Assembly: GCF_011758655.1 (NCBI RefSeq) | Contig: NZ_JAAMPA010000001.1 | Span: 1,054,001 to 1,118,000, forward strand | DNA from: Modestobacter marinus | GTDB lineage: Bacteria; Actinomycetota; Actinomycetes; Mycobacteriales; Geodermatophilaceae | Length of the DNA: 64,000 nt | Direction of reading: 5' to 3' | Part shown: positions 16,796-25,651 of the stretch, piece after piece | Layout: every line of letters starts with the position of its first letter | Position numbering within the stretch: the first letter of the stretch is position 1 | Notes under the pieces: generated by a model | Told to the model about the DNA's origin: nothing | The model's input: only the letters and a program-made list of their open reading frames with translations | The model's database searches: none | Translations under genes and position numbers: made by a program

Positions 16796-18505
16796 ATGGA
16801 CCAGCCGCTGCTCGAACGGGTGGCGGGCTGGCCCAGGACCCATCCCTTCGGCGTGGACGTCGTCCTCGCCTGCCTGGTCGCGCTGGTCACGGTCCCGGTG
16901 CCGGGGATCTCCGGCTTCAACGACTCGAACCCGGCGACCGGCCTGCTGGGGCTGGCACTGTGCGCGCCACTGGCCTGGCGGCGGAGGCACCCGGTGCCCG
17001 CCGCTGCGGTGGTGGCCCTGGTCTGTCTGGTCCAGCTCGTGGTGCTCCCCGCCGAGCTGCTGCTCGCCGACGTCGCCGCCCCGATGATGGTCTACGCGCT
17101 GACCGTGCACGGTCCCCGGTGGGCGGGCCGGGCCGGACTGGGCGCCGGGCTGCTGGGCGCGCTGCTCGCCGGCGCCACGTTCTTCGACGCCCCGACGCTG
17201 ACCTTCGCCGTCACCACCACGACGCTCCTCGGGGTGCTGGTCGTCGTGGCCTGGGCGCTGGGCCTGCTGCGCCGCCGCCGCGTGGACAACGCGCAGACCC
17301 GGGGCCCCACCGCGGCGGACGAGCCACTGCTGGAGCGTGCGGCCGCGTGGCTGCGGCAGCACCCCTTCGGCGTCGACGCCGTCCTCGCCGGGGCCGCGGT
17401 GCTCTTCCTGCTCACCGCCTCCTCGGGCATCAGCTACTCCGGCTCCACCTTCGTCGCGGTCCTGCTGTCGCTGGCGCTGCTGGTCCCGCTGGCCTGGCGA
17501 CGGCGCCGACCGGTGCGGGCCGCCGCGGTGGTCGTCGGCGTCAGCCTGCTCGAGCTCGTGCTCGTGCCGGACTACTTCCTCCCGGCCAACATCGCCGCCC
17601 CGGTGATGATCTACGCGCTGGCCGCCTACGCCCCCCGCTGGGCCGGCCGGGCCGGACTGGTCGCCGGGCTGGTCGGCGCCGCGCTGGCCTCGGCCGTCTA
17701 CTTCGGCTGGGGCTCCTGGGTCAACTTCCTGTTCGCCGCCGGGATGATCAGCGTGCTGGTGGTGGCCTGCTGGGCACTGGGCGACCTGCGCCGGGCCCGG
17801 CTGCAGCAGGTCGCCGGCCTGGAGGAGCGCGCCCGGCTGCTGGAGCTGGAACGGGAGCAGGAGATGCGGTTGGCGGCGTCCACCGAGCGGGCCCGGATCG
17901 CCCGGGAGATGCACGACGTCGTCGCCCACTCGCTGTCGGTGGTCATCGCCCAGGCCGACGGCGGCCGCTACGCCGGGCAGGTCGACCCGGCGGCGGCGAC
18001 CGGCGCGCTGGAGGCGATCTCGGCCACCGGCCGGCAGGCGCTCACCGACATGCGGAAGCTGCTGGGGGTGCTGCGGGAGGGCGACGGGCAGGAGTTCGCC
18101 CCGCAGCCGGACGTCGCCGCGATCGACCAGCTCGTGGCCGACGTCCGGGCCAGCGGCCTGGCCGTCGAGCTGGTCGTCGAGGGCACCCCGCGGCCGCTGC
18201 CGGCCGGCGCGCAGCTGGCCGCCTACCGGATCGTGCAGGAGTCGCTGACCAACGTGCTCAAGCACGCCGGCCCGGCCGGCCGGGCGTGGGTGCGGCTGCA
18301 CTGGCGGCCCGATGCGCTGGAGCTGGCCGTGCTGGACGACGGCCGGGGCGCGTCGGCGGCGATCGTGGAGTCCGACGGGCAGGGGCAGGGCCTGCTGGGC
18401 ATGCGCGAGCGGGCGGCGCTGCACGGCGGACTGCTGACCGCCGGGCCGCGGACCGGCGGCGGGTTCGGCGTGCACGCGTCGCTGCCCTACGGTCCATCCC
18501 GATGA
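16796..18505 (+). CDS. NarL-group sensor histidine kinase with duplicated membrane domain
   Basis: A 569-residue kinase. The membrane module of about 157 residues is present twice (residues 4-160 and 177-335). Each copy starts LLER...W...HPFGVD, contains a PLAWRRR-like loop, and has MxYAL followed by PRWAGRAGL. The HisKA_3 dimerisation domain carries its histidine in REMHDVVAHSLSVVI (about residue 373). The ATPase domain includes ESLTNVLKHAG and GLLGMRERAALHGG. The ATG at 16796 is used. Its TGA overlaps the ATG of the response regulator, so the two form a coupled two-component system. The duplicated sensor may help sense membrane or cell-envelope state, a role inferred from the lack of any extracellular domain. 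Confidence 0.88.
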   Translation: MDQPLLERVAGWPRTHPFGVDVVLACLVALVTVPVPGISGFNDSNPATGLLGLALCAPLAWRRRHPVPAAAVVALVCLVQLVVLPAELLLADVAAPMMVYALTVHGPRWAGRAGLGAGLLGALLAGATFFDAPTLTFAVTTTTLLGVLVVVAWALGLLRRRRVDNAQTRGPTAADEPLLERAAAWLRQHPFGVDAVLAGAAVLFLLTASSGISYSGSTFVAVLLSLALLVPLAWRRRRPVRAAAVVVGVSLLELVLVPDYFLPANIAAPVMIYALAAYAPRWAGRAGLVAGLVGAALASAVYFGWGSWVNFLFAAGMISVLVVACWALGDLRRARLQQVAGLEERARLLELEREQEMRLAASTERARIAREMHDVVAHSLSVVIAQADGGRYAGQVDPAAATGALEAISATGRQALTDMRKLLGVLREGDGQEFAPQPDVAAIDQLVADVRASGLAVELVVEGTPRPLPAGAQLAAYRIVQESLTNVLKHAGPAGRAWVRLHWRPDALELAVLDDGRGASAAIVESDGQGQGLLGMRERAALHGGLLTAGPRTGGGFGVHASLPYGPSR

Positions 18506-19212
18506 GCACAGGACAGATCCGCGTCGTCCTCGTCGACGACCAGCAGCTGGTCCGGGCCGGGTTCCGGATGGTGATCGACTCCCAGCCCGACCTCACCGTG
18601 GTCGGGGAGGCCGGGGACGGCGCCGCGGCGGTCGAGCTGCTGCGCCGGACGCCGGCCGACGTCGTCCTGATGGACGTGCGGATGCCCGGCACCGACGGCA
18701 TCGCCGCCACCGAGCTGGTGACGGCGCTGCCCGAGCCGCCCCGCGTCGTCGTGCTCACCACCTTCGACCTCGACGAGTACGTGGTCGCCGCGATCGGCGC
18801 CGGGGCCAGCGGCTTCCTGCTCAAGGACGCCCCGCCGGAGGAGATGCTCGCCGCGGTGCGCACCGTGCACGCCGGTGACTCGGTGATCGCGGCCAGCTCC
18901 ACCCGCCGGCTGCTGCAGCACGTCGCGCCGATCCTGCGCGGGGCCGGCAACGGGGGCGGGACCAGCCAGGTGGACCCCGATGCACTGGCCGAGCTCACCC
19001 CGCGGGAGCGGGAGGTGCTGGTGCAGATGGCCTACGGCGCCTCGAACACCGAGATCGCCGCGCAGCTGTTCGTCAGCGAGGCGACGGTGAAGACCCACGT
19101 CGGCCGGGTGCTGTTCAAGACCGGCTCCCGGGACCGCGTGCAGGCCGTCGTCCTGGCCTACCGCACCGGCCTGGTCGCCCCCGCCGACCTCCTCCGCGAC
19201 GCCCCGGCCTGA
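18502..19212 (+). CDS. LuxR/NarL-family response regulator
   Basis: A 236-residue regulator partnered with the upstream kinase. The receiver runs from VVLVDDQQLVRAG through the phosphoacceptor in VLMDVRMPGTDG (about residue 58) to the conserved lysine in FLLKDAPPEEML. The DNA-binding domain begins LTPREREVLVQMAYGASNTE and contains VSEATVKTHVGRVL. The start overlaps the kinase stop by four bases (ATGA). A likely target is the ABC exporter pair that starts 244 bases downstream, as in many actinobacterial systems of this type. That link is inference. Confidence 0.9.
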   Translation: MSTGQIRVVLVDDQQLVRAGFRMVIDSQPDLTVVGEAGDGAAAVELLRRTPADVVLMDVRMPGTDGIAATELVTALPEPPRVVVLTTFDLDEYVVAAIGAGASGFLLKDAPPEEMLAAVRTVHAGDSVIAASSTRRLLQHVAPILRGAGNGGGTSQVDPDALAELTPREREVLVQMAYGASNTEIAAQLFVSEATVKTHVGRVLFKTGSRDRVQAVVLAYRTGLVAPADLLRDAPA

Positions 19213-19243
19213 CCCCCTCCTCCCCTGCAGGGACCGGTCCGCC

Positions 19244-19299
19244 GAGTGCGGAGCTGTCGACCCCTCCCGGCCCGGGGAGGCGTCGACGGGTCATCACTC
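19244..19299. terminator. Imperfect inverted repeat after the response regulator
   Basis: GAGTGCGGAGCTGTCGACC at 19244-19262 pairs imperfectly with the complement of a segment ending at 19299 (CGTCGACGGGTCATCACTC); the CTCC/GGAG and GTCGAC parts match exactly. It begins 31 bases after the response-regulator stop, so termination before the ABC genes is plausible. No U-tract follows. Confidence 0.45.
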
Positions 19300-19456
19300 G
19301 ATGCCTCGCGGAGCGGGAGTGCCCCCCAGGGATGAGCCGGGGTCAGCCCACAGGGGCAGCACAGCCTCCGCCGGGACCAGCCCCTGCGGCGACGCGGGTG
19401 GACCCGGCTGCGGGAGAGCGTGATCGCAGTCGAAGACCACGTTCCTGGAGGCCGAA

Positions 19457-20227
19457 GTGTCCGTCCCCGTCATGACCGTCCCGGGTGAGCCCGCCGCGAC
19501 CGCGTCCGCCGCCGTCCACGCCACCGACCTGCGCAAGACCTACGGCTCCGGCGAGACGGCGGTGCACGCGCTGGCCGGGGTGGACGTCAGCTTCGAGCGC
19601 GGCGCGTTCACCGCGATCATGGGCCCGTCCGGTTCGGGCAAGTCGACCCTCATGCACTGCCTGGCCGGCCTGGACGCCGCGACCAGCGGCCAGGTGTGGC
19701 TCGGCGAGACCGAGCTGACCAGCCTGCGCGACGACCAGCTCACCACGCTGCGCCGCGAGCGGATCGGCTTCGTCTTCCAGTCGTTCAACCTGCTGCCGGT
19801 GCTCGACGCCCAGGACAACATCCTGCTGCCGATGCAGCTGGCCGGGCAGCGCCCGGACCGGGCCTGGATGGACTCCGTCATCGGCCGGCTCGGCCTGCGC
19901 GACCGGCTCCGGCACCGCCCGCACGAGCTCTCCGGCGGCCAGCAGCAGCGGGTCGCCGTGGCCCGGGCGCTGCTCCCCCGGCCCGACGTCGTCTTCGCCG
20001 ACGAGCCCACCGGCAACCTGGACAGCCACGCCGGCGCGGAGGTGCTGGACCTGCTGCGCTCCAGCGTGCGGGAGACCGGCCAGACCGTCGTCATGGTGAC
20101 CCACGACCCGGTGGCCGCCGCCTACGCCGACCGGGTCGTGCTGCTGGCCGACGGCCGGCTGGCCGGCGAGGTCCACCAGCCGACCACCGACTCGATCATC
20201 AACGCGCTGCGCGGACTGGGGGCCTGA
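19457..20227 (+). CDS. MacB/LolD-type ABC transporter ATP-binding protein
   Basis: A 256-residue ATPase. The Walker A is MGPSGSGKSTL, the Q loop is FVFQSFNLLP, the signature is ELSGGQQQRVAVARAL, and Walker B is VVFADEPTGNLDS. This pattern belongs to the MacB/LolD/BceA branch that powers FtsX-like permeases to move lipids, peptides or antibiotics rather than small nutrients. GTG at 19457 has GGAGG upstream. The permease starts four bases after the stop. The nearby two-component operon may control expression. The substrate is not known. Confidence 0.92.
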   Translation: MSVPVMTVPGEPAATASAAVHATDLRKTYGSGETAVHALAGVDVSFERGAFTAIMGPSGSGKSTLMHCLAGLDAATSGQVWLGETELTSLRDDQLTTLRRERIGFVFQSFNLLPVLDAQDNILLPMQLAGQRPDRAWMDSVIGRLGLRDRLRHRPHELSGGQQQRVAVARALLPRPDVVFADEPTGNLDSHAGAEVLDLLRSSVRETGQTVVMVTHDPVAAAYADRVVLLADGRLAGEVHQPTTDSIINALRGLGA

Positions 20228-20231
20228 CGAG

Positions 20232-22694
20232 ATGCGCGCAGTGACACTGGCGAGCATCCGGGCGCACGCCGGCCGGCTGGTCGCCTCGACCCTGGCGATC
20301 GTCATCGCCGTCGGCTTCGTCGTCGCCACCCTGGTGCTCAACGAGACCACCAAGGCCACCGTCCTGGAGGCGGCCGGCGCCCAGTACGTCGACACCGACG
20401 TGGTGGTCACCTCCGACTCCGGCACCGGGCTGGCCGAGCACGTCGACGCCCTCACCGCGCTGACCGCCGTCCAGGCCGTCGACCCCACCTGGCAGACCTC
20501 CGTGCAGGCGGTCGCCCCCGGCCGCACCGGCGCCCAGTACCTGCTGGTCGAGTCCGTGGCCGGCGACCCGGCACTGCGCTGGCAGCAGCTGACCGACGGC
20601 TCGCTCCCGGTCCGGCCCGGGGAGATCGCGATCAGCGAGCGCGTCGGCGCCGCCGTCGGCGACGTCCTCCCGGTCACCACCTACGACGCCGAGGGCGCCG
20701 CGACCACCGTCGACGCCACGGTGACCGGCGTGGTCGACCTGGGCGGTGACCCCACCGCCGGCATCTACGGCAAGGCCTACGTGACCGCCGACCAGGCCCA
20801 GGCCTGGGGCGCGCTGGAACCGACCGAGCTGCGCGTCGCCGGCCCCGCCCGGACCGACCCCGGGCTGCTGGCCGACGAGGTGCGCGCCACGCTGTCCGGC
20901 GAGGACGTGACCGTCCGCACCGGCACGGAGCAGGCCGAGGAGTCCGTCGCGGCACTGACCGGCGACGCCACCTGGCTCACCACCAGCCTGCTGGTGTTCG
21001 CCACCATCGCGGTGCTCGTCGCCGGGCTGGTCATCGCCAACACCTTCGCCGTGCTGCTGGCCCAGCGGACACGTGACCTGGCCCTGCTGCGCTGCGTCGG
21101 TGCCACCTCCCGGCAGGTGCGCCGCAGCGTGCTGGCCGAGGCGGTGCTGACCGGGCTGGTCGCCTCGGTGATCGGTGTGCTGGCCGGGATCGGGCTGTCC
21201 GCGGCCGTCTCGGCGCTGGTGTCCACCATCGACTCGCCCATCCCGCTGTCCGGGGTCTCGGTGCCGCTCTACGCCGTCGGCGTCGGCGTGGCCGTCGGCA
21301 CGGTGACCACGCTCGTCGCCGCACTGGCCCCGGCCCGCGCCGCCACCCGGGTCGCCCCGCTGGCCGCGCTGCGCCCGACCGACCCGGCGCCGCTGCGTTC
21401 CCGCGGCGGCGTGGCCCGGCTGGTGACCGGCCTGCTGCTCGCCGTGCCGGGCATCGCCCTGATGGCGCTGGGCGTCGTCTCTTCGTCCATCCTGGTCGCG
21501 CTGGGCGGCGGGGTGCTCAGCTCGCTGGGTCTGCTGCTGCTCGCCCAGCGCGCCGTGCCTCCGATCGTCGCGGCGGCCGGCCGGCTGCTCGGCCGGTTCG
21601 GCGGGCTGCCGGCCCGCCTGGCCACCGGCAACGCCACCCGCAACCCCCGGCGGACGGCGGCCACCGCCACCGCACTGCTGATCGGCGTCACGCTGACCAC
21701 CGCGATGGTCGTCGGGGCCAGCTCCACCCGGGCCACCGCCCAGGCCGGCCTGGCCGCCAACTACCCGACCGACGTGATCATCGAGAGCTTCGACGAGCCG
21801 GTGCCCGCGTCGCTGCAGACCCAGCTGGAGTCCGCCGACGGCGTCGTCGCCTCCGCCGGGCTCCTCGGCGCCGACCTCACCGGGCCGGACGGCATGGAGA
21901 CCTGGGCCCGGGGCGTCGACGCGGACCAGGCGCTGCCGGTACTGCGCTCCACGGCCGACGTGACGCTGCCCCAGCTGGGCCAGGTGGTCCTCTCCGAGTG
22001 GGACGTCGACCAGTGGGGCGTGCGGCCCGGTGACACGCTGACGCTGACCGCCGGCGACCGCTCCCGCACGCTGACCGTCGTCGCCGGCGAGACCGACCGC
22101 CCCCTGCTGGCCGCCGCCGACCTGCGGGCCCTGACGCCGGACGCGCAGGTCGAGACGGTGTGGCTCCGCCTGGACGACGGGATCGACCAGGACGCGGCGA
22201 TCGACGAGGTCACCGACCTGGCCGGCACCGCACTGCCCACCGCGTTCGTCACCGGGCTGGCGAGCGAGCGGGCCGCCATCGACCAGGTGGTCGACGTGCT
22301 CCTCCTGGTGGTGACCGGGCTGCTCGGCGTGGCCGTGCTCATCGCCCTGATCGGGGTCGGCAACACACTCGCCCTCTCGGTGGTCGAACGGCGCCAGGAG
22401 AGCGGCCTGCTGCGGGCACTGGGGCTGACCCGGCGCCAGCTCCGTGCGCTGCTGGCCTGGGAGGCGGTCCTGGTGGCCGGGGTCGCGGCGGTGCTCGGTG
22501 TGCTCGTCGGTGGCACCTACGGCCTGGTCGGCGCCGCCTCGGCGCTCGGCGAGATCGGCGAGGTGGTGATCAGCATCCCGTGGCTGCAGATCGGCGCGAT
22601 CGTGCTGGTCGCCACCGTGGCCGGGCTGCTGGCCTCGGTGCTGCCGGCCCGCCGGGCGGCGAAGACCCCGCCGGTGGCCGCTATCGCCGGCTGA
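20232..22694 (+). CDS. FtsX-like ABC transporter permease
   Basis: An 820-residue permease. One N-terminal helix (about residues 15-37) is followed by a MacB-like extracytoplasmic domain and a first FtsX module (about 255-370, including NTFAVLLAQRTRDLALLRCV). A central helix pair and a second extracytoplasmic domain come next. A second FtsX module (about 700-815, including NTLALSVVERRQESGLLRAL) completes it. This two-half, eight-to-ten helix arrangement is common in actinobacterial lipoprotein- or peptide-handling exporters. It pairs with the ATPase just upstream. A strong hairpin follows at 22704-22761. Confidence 0.92.
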   Translation: MRAVTLASIRAHAGRLVASTLAIVIAVGFVVATLVLNETTKATVLEAAGAQYVDTDVVVTSDSGTGLAEHVDALTALTAVQAVDPTWQTSVQAVAPGRTGAQYLLVESVAGDPALRWQQLTDGSLPVRPGEIAISERVGAAVGDVLPVTTYDAEGAATTVDATVTGVVDLGGDPTAGIYGKAYVTADQAQAWGALEPTELRVAGPARTDPGLLADEVRATLSGEDVTVRTGTEQAEESVAALTGDATWLTTSLLVFATIAVLVAGLVIANTFAVLLAQRTRDLALLRCVGATSRQVRRSVLAEAVLTGLVASVIGVLAGIGLSAAVSALVSTIDSPIPLSGVSVPLYAVGVGVAVGTVTTLVAALAPARAATRVAPLAALRPTDPAPLRSRGGVARLVTGLLLAVPGIALMALGVVSSSILVALGGGVLSSLGLLLLAQRAVPPIVAAAGRLLGRFGGLPARLATGNATRNPRRTAATATALLIGVTLTTAMVVGASSTRATAQAGLAANYPTDVIIESFDEPVPASLQTQLESADGVVASAGLLGADLTGPDGMETWARGVDADQALPVLRSTADVTLPQLGQVVLSEWDVDQWGVRPGDTLTLTAGDRSRTLTVVAGETDRPLLAAADLRALTPDAQVETVWLRLDDGIDQDAAIDEVTDLAGTALPTAFVTGLASERAAIDQVVDVLLLVVTGLLGVAVLIALIGVGNTLALSVVERRQESGLLRALGLTRRQLRALLAWEAVLVAGVAAVLGVLVGGTYGLVGAASALGEIGEVVISIPWLQIGAIVLVATVAGLLASVLPARRAAKTPPVAAIAG

Positions 22695-22703
22695 CCCAGC
22701 GGG

Positions 22704-22761
22704 CAGGCCCCGGTCGGGGCAGCGAGGAGGCCTTGCCTCCCCGCTGTCCCGGCCGGGCCTG
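22704..22761. terminator. Bidirectional terminator hairpin
   Basis: A long G+C-rich stem in which CAGGCCCCGGTCGGGGCAGC (22704-22723) plus a following GAGG pairs with a complement ending at 22761, with a five-base loop. It separates the convergent FtsX permease and CoA ligase genes. There is no U-tract, as is usual in such genomes. Confidence 0.65.
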
Positions 22762-22795
22762 TGACGGGGCCGCCCCGAGGACCGAGGCGGCGGAC

Positions 22796-24442
22796 CTACC
22801 CCCGCAGCTCGCGACGCAGGATCTTGCCGGTGACGGTCTTGGGCAGTTCGTCCAGGAGGACGACGATGCGCGGGTACTTGTAGGCAGCCATGCGCTCCTT
22901 GCAGTGCGCGATGAGCTCCTCCGGTGTGACGGTCGCACCCGGTGTGACGCTCACGAAGGCCTTGACCGTCTCACCGCGCTTCTCGTCGGGGACACCGACG
23001 ACGGCGGCCTCCCGGACCGCGGGGTGCTCGGCCAGGACGTCCTCGACCTCCCGCGGCCAGACCTTGTAGCCCGACGCGTTGATCATGTCCTTCTTGCGGT
23101 CGACGATGAAGACCCAGCCCTCGGCGTTCATGAAGCCGACGTCGCCGCTCTTCAGCGCGCCACCGGGGAGGTTCGCCGCCGTCTCGTCGGGTTTGCCCCA
23201 GTAGCCGGAGACCACCTGCGGCCCGTCGGCGACGATCTCGCCGACCTCGCCCAGCGGCAGGTCCTGCCCGTCGTCGTCCTGGATGCGCACGATCGTGTTC
23301 GGGATCGGCACCCCCACCGACAGCGCCCCGGACGTGGGGTCCACCGGGGCCGGCGCACCGAAGGGCGCCATCGTCATCGGCGAGGTGGTCTCGGTCAGGC
23401 CGTAGACGTTGTGGACCTGCGTCCCGGTCGCGGCCAGGAACGCCTTCTCGGCCGTGGGGGAGATGGCCGCGCCGCCGGAGTAGATCGAGGTGAAGGAGCG
23501 GAACTGGTCCCGGTCGAAGCCCGGCGCGTTGAGCAGGGCCCGGAAGGCCGTGATCGCACCGACCGTGAAGGTGGGCCGGTGCTCGACCAGCGCGTCCAGC
23601 ACGACCTGGGGCTCGAACCGGTACGCGAGGACGAGCGGTGTGGGGACCAGCATGCTCACCGCGACGTGGCCGATGAGCCCGGTGATGTGGAACAGCGGCG
23701 CCAACCCGAAGACCACACTGCCACGGCCGACCCGCGCCCAGTCGCGGTAGACCTGCGCGGTGAACACCACGTTCCGGTGCGTGTTCATGGCGCCCTTGGG
23801 CACCCCGGTGGTCCCCGACGTGTAGGTCAGGAACGCGACGTCGTCCAGCCCGAGGTCGACCGGCGGCGGCGCCTCGCCCCGGTGCTCGGCGATGAACTCG
23901 CTGAAGTCGGTCGTGCCCTCGTGGCGCCGGCGGGTCATCCCGGCGAACAACCGTTCGTCGGCGCGGGTCTGGAACTCCAGCTCGCTGGTCGTGAGGACCA
24001 GGCGCACGTCGGTCCCGGGGACGACCGCCCGGCCGACCTGGTCGTACAAGGCCTCCAGCGCGACCAGCACGGTGGCCCCGGAGTCCTTCAGCAGGTAGGA
24101 CAGCTCGCGTTCCCGACTCATCGGGTTGATCGACACCATGACCCCGCCGGCCTTCCAGGCGGCGACCATCGCGATGACGAACTGCGGGACGTTCTGCAGG
24201 TAGACCGCCAGCCGGTCACCGGGGGCGAAGCCGTGCGCGAGCAACCCCCTGGCCAGCCCGTCGCTGAGCTCGTCCAGCTCCGAGCGGGTGATGCTGCCGT
24301 CGAAGTACCGCAGCGCGACACCCGCGGGGTCCCGCGCCAGCCCCGCCCGGTACATGTCCAGCGCGTTGTCGAACTCCAGCGTGTGGTCGGCGGGCTGGTC
24401 CCCGTACAGCGCCAGCCAGGGGCGCTCGTCGTAGGCGCTCAT
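22796..24442 (-). CDS. AMP-forming acyl-CoA ligase
   Basis: A 548-residue ANL-superfamily ligase. It has the P-loop FLTYTSGTTGVPKGAM, the A5 segment VYGLTETTSP, the hinge GDVGFMNAEGW followed by DRKKDMINASGYKVWP, and a C-terminal lysine in LPKTVTGKILRREL. It should activate a carboxylic acid as the CoA ester. The gene follows a cyclase-family hydrolase by eight bases in one operon, which suggests a catabolic pathway where ring opening or hydrolysis releases an acid that is then activated. The acid itself cannot be named from sequence. Confidence 0.88.
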   Translation of the reverse strand: MSAYDERPWLALYGDQPADHTLEFDNALDMYRAGLARDPAGVALRYFDGSITRSELDELSDGLARGLLAHGFAPGDRLAVYLQNVPQFVIAMVAAWKAGGVMVSINPMSRERELSYLLKDSGATVLVALEALYDQVGRAVVPGTDVRLVLTTSELEFQTRADERLFAGMTRRRHEGTTDFSEFIAEHRGEAPPPVDLGLDDVAFLTYTSGTTGVPKGAMNTHRNVVFTAQVYRDWARVGRGSVVFGLAPLFHITGLIGHVAVSMLVPTPLVLAYRFEPQVVLDALVEHRPTFTVGAITAFRALLNAPGFDRDQFRSFTSIYSGGAAISPTAEKAFLAATGTQVHNVYGLTETTSPMTMAPFGAPAPVDPTSGALSVGVPIPNTIVRIQDDDGQDLPLGEVGEIVADGPQVVSGYWGKPDETAANLPGGALKSGDVGFMNAEGWVFIVDRKKDMINASGYKVWPREVEDVLAEHPAVREAAVVGVPDEKRGETVKAFVSVTPGATVTPEELIAHCKERMAAYKYPRIVVLLDELPKTVTGKILRRELRG

Positions 24443-24450
24443 GCCGGCGG

Positions 24451-25419
24451 CTACTTGACGACGACGGGATTGACCGGCGAACCGCTGCCCTTGGCGACCT
24501 TCAGCGGCGCGGCGACGTAGAGGAACGCGTACTGCCCGTCCTCGGCGCAGTCGGCGGCCAGCTGCTCCAGGTCGGTGATCTCGGTGAGGGTGACGCCCAG
24601 GTTCCGCATCAGGGCGTTGTGCAGCACGAGGGCGATCCCGTTGTTGGGGTCGGTCGTGACCTCGTTGGCGATGGTGTCGGTGACCAGGTTGGGGATCTCC
24701 ATGTCCTGGAACCACTGCACGAGTTCGGGGCTGTACACCAGGCCCGGCTCGTTGAACCCCTCGTAGAAGGCCTCGCCCTGCTCGAAGAACAGCTGCAGGA
24801 AGTTCGTCCGGATGATCAGGATGTCGCGCTTCTCGATCGGGGTGCCCTGGGCCTGCGCGCAGGCCATCAGGTCCTCGTGGGTGAAGGTCTCCCCCTTGTC
24901 GAGGGTGTCCTTGCCGCGGAAGCGGGCCATGTCCAGCAGGACGGCGCGGCCGACCACGCCCCGCTGGGCGATGGGCTCGACGCTGGCCTTCTCCAGCCCG
25001 CCGATCGTCGTCCGCGCGTCGAAGCCGTTCCAGAGCTTGCCGTCGTACCAGAGGTGCCCCAGCGCGTCGTACTGCGTGGAGCCCTGCAGGAAGGCGTTGA
25101 TCTTGTCGTCGGCGTAGTGCAGGCCTCCCGGGTAGGCCACCCCCTTCCCGCCCTCGTCCCAGTCGCTCTCGTCGAGGATCTGGGTGCGCTCCGCCGGCGT
25201 GCGGCCGGGCCACACCGGGTCGCCCTTCGGGTCGCCGATCAGCCGCTGGAGGGTGAACACCTTGCCGGCCCGGACCAGTCGCACCGCGGCCAGGACCTGC
25301 TCGGCCCCGAGGTAGTTCAACGCGCCCACCTCGTCGTCGGGCCCCCACTTCCCCCAGTTGGTCGGCGCGTCCTTGAGCAGCTCGACGAGGTCGGGGGTGG
25401 TGGTCGGGGTGTCGGGCAC
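24451..25419 (-). CDS. Cyclase-family (KynB-like) metal-dependent hydrolase
   Basis: A 322-residue protein of the cyclase superfamily that includes kynurenine formamidase and isatin hydrolase. GKWGPDDEVGALNYL opens the domain. Metal-ligand positions near QYDALGHLWYDGKLWNG match the HxGTHxD region only loosely (D-x-x-G-H), so catalytic competence is probable but not certain. RTNFLQLFF and NEVTTDP are also typical of this larger actinobacterial subgroup. GTG at 25419 has GGAG six bases upstream. The CoA ligase follows by eight bases. A TTGACA hexamer on the minus strand at 25500-25505 could belong to the promoter, but no good -10 was found. Confidence 0.75.
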   Translation of the reverse strand: MPDTPTTTPDLVELLKDAPTNWGKWGPDDEVGALNYLGAEQVLAAVRLVRAGKVFTLQRLIGDPKGDPVWPGRTPAERTQILDESDWDEGGKGVAYPGGLHYADDKINAFLQGSTQYDALGHLWYDGKLWNGFDARTTIGGLEKASVEPIAQRGVVGRAVLLDMARFRGKDTLDKGETFTHEDLMACAQAQGTPIEKRDILIIRTNFLQLFFEQGEAFYEGFNEPGLVYSPELVQWFQDMEIPNLVTDTIANEVTTDPNNGIALVLHNALMRNLGVTLTEITDLEQLAADCAEDGQYAFLYVAAPLKVAKGSGSPVNPVVVK

Positions 25420-25651
25420 GAGGTCTCCAATCGCGGGTGGTCCCGAGCGGTCGATCGGGACGGCGGATCGGCAGGACTCTCCATCCGCGCTGCGTATGAT
25501 GTCAATCACATGCCGGACGGCCGGGTCGCAGCACCCGGAGGGACGACGCAGGAGGCCACGGCGGCGGCCGTCACCGGCGCCGACCCCCCGGAGCCCTCGG
25601 TCCCCGTGACTCGCTCGGCGGGCGCACAGCCATCCGGGGGATGCTGGGACG

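Noticed and set aside
25480-25520. A palindromic operator around TGATGTCAATCA
   Set aside because: Only the outer four bases on each side pair; the centre does not, and no regulator gene is near. It was not listed as a site.
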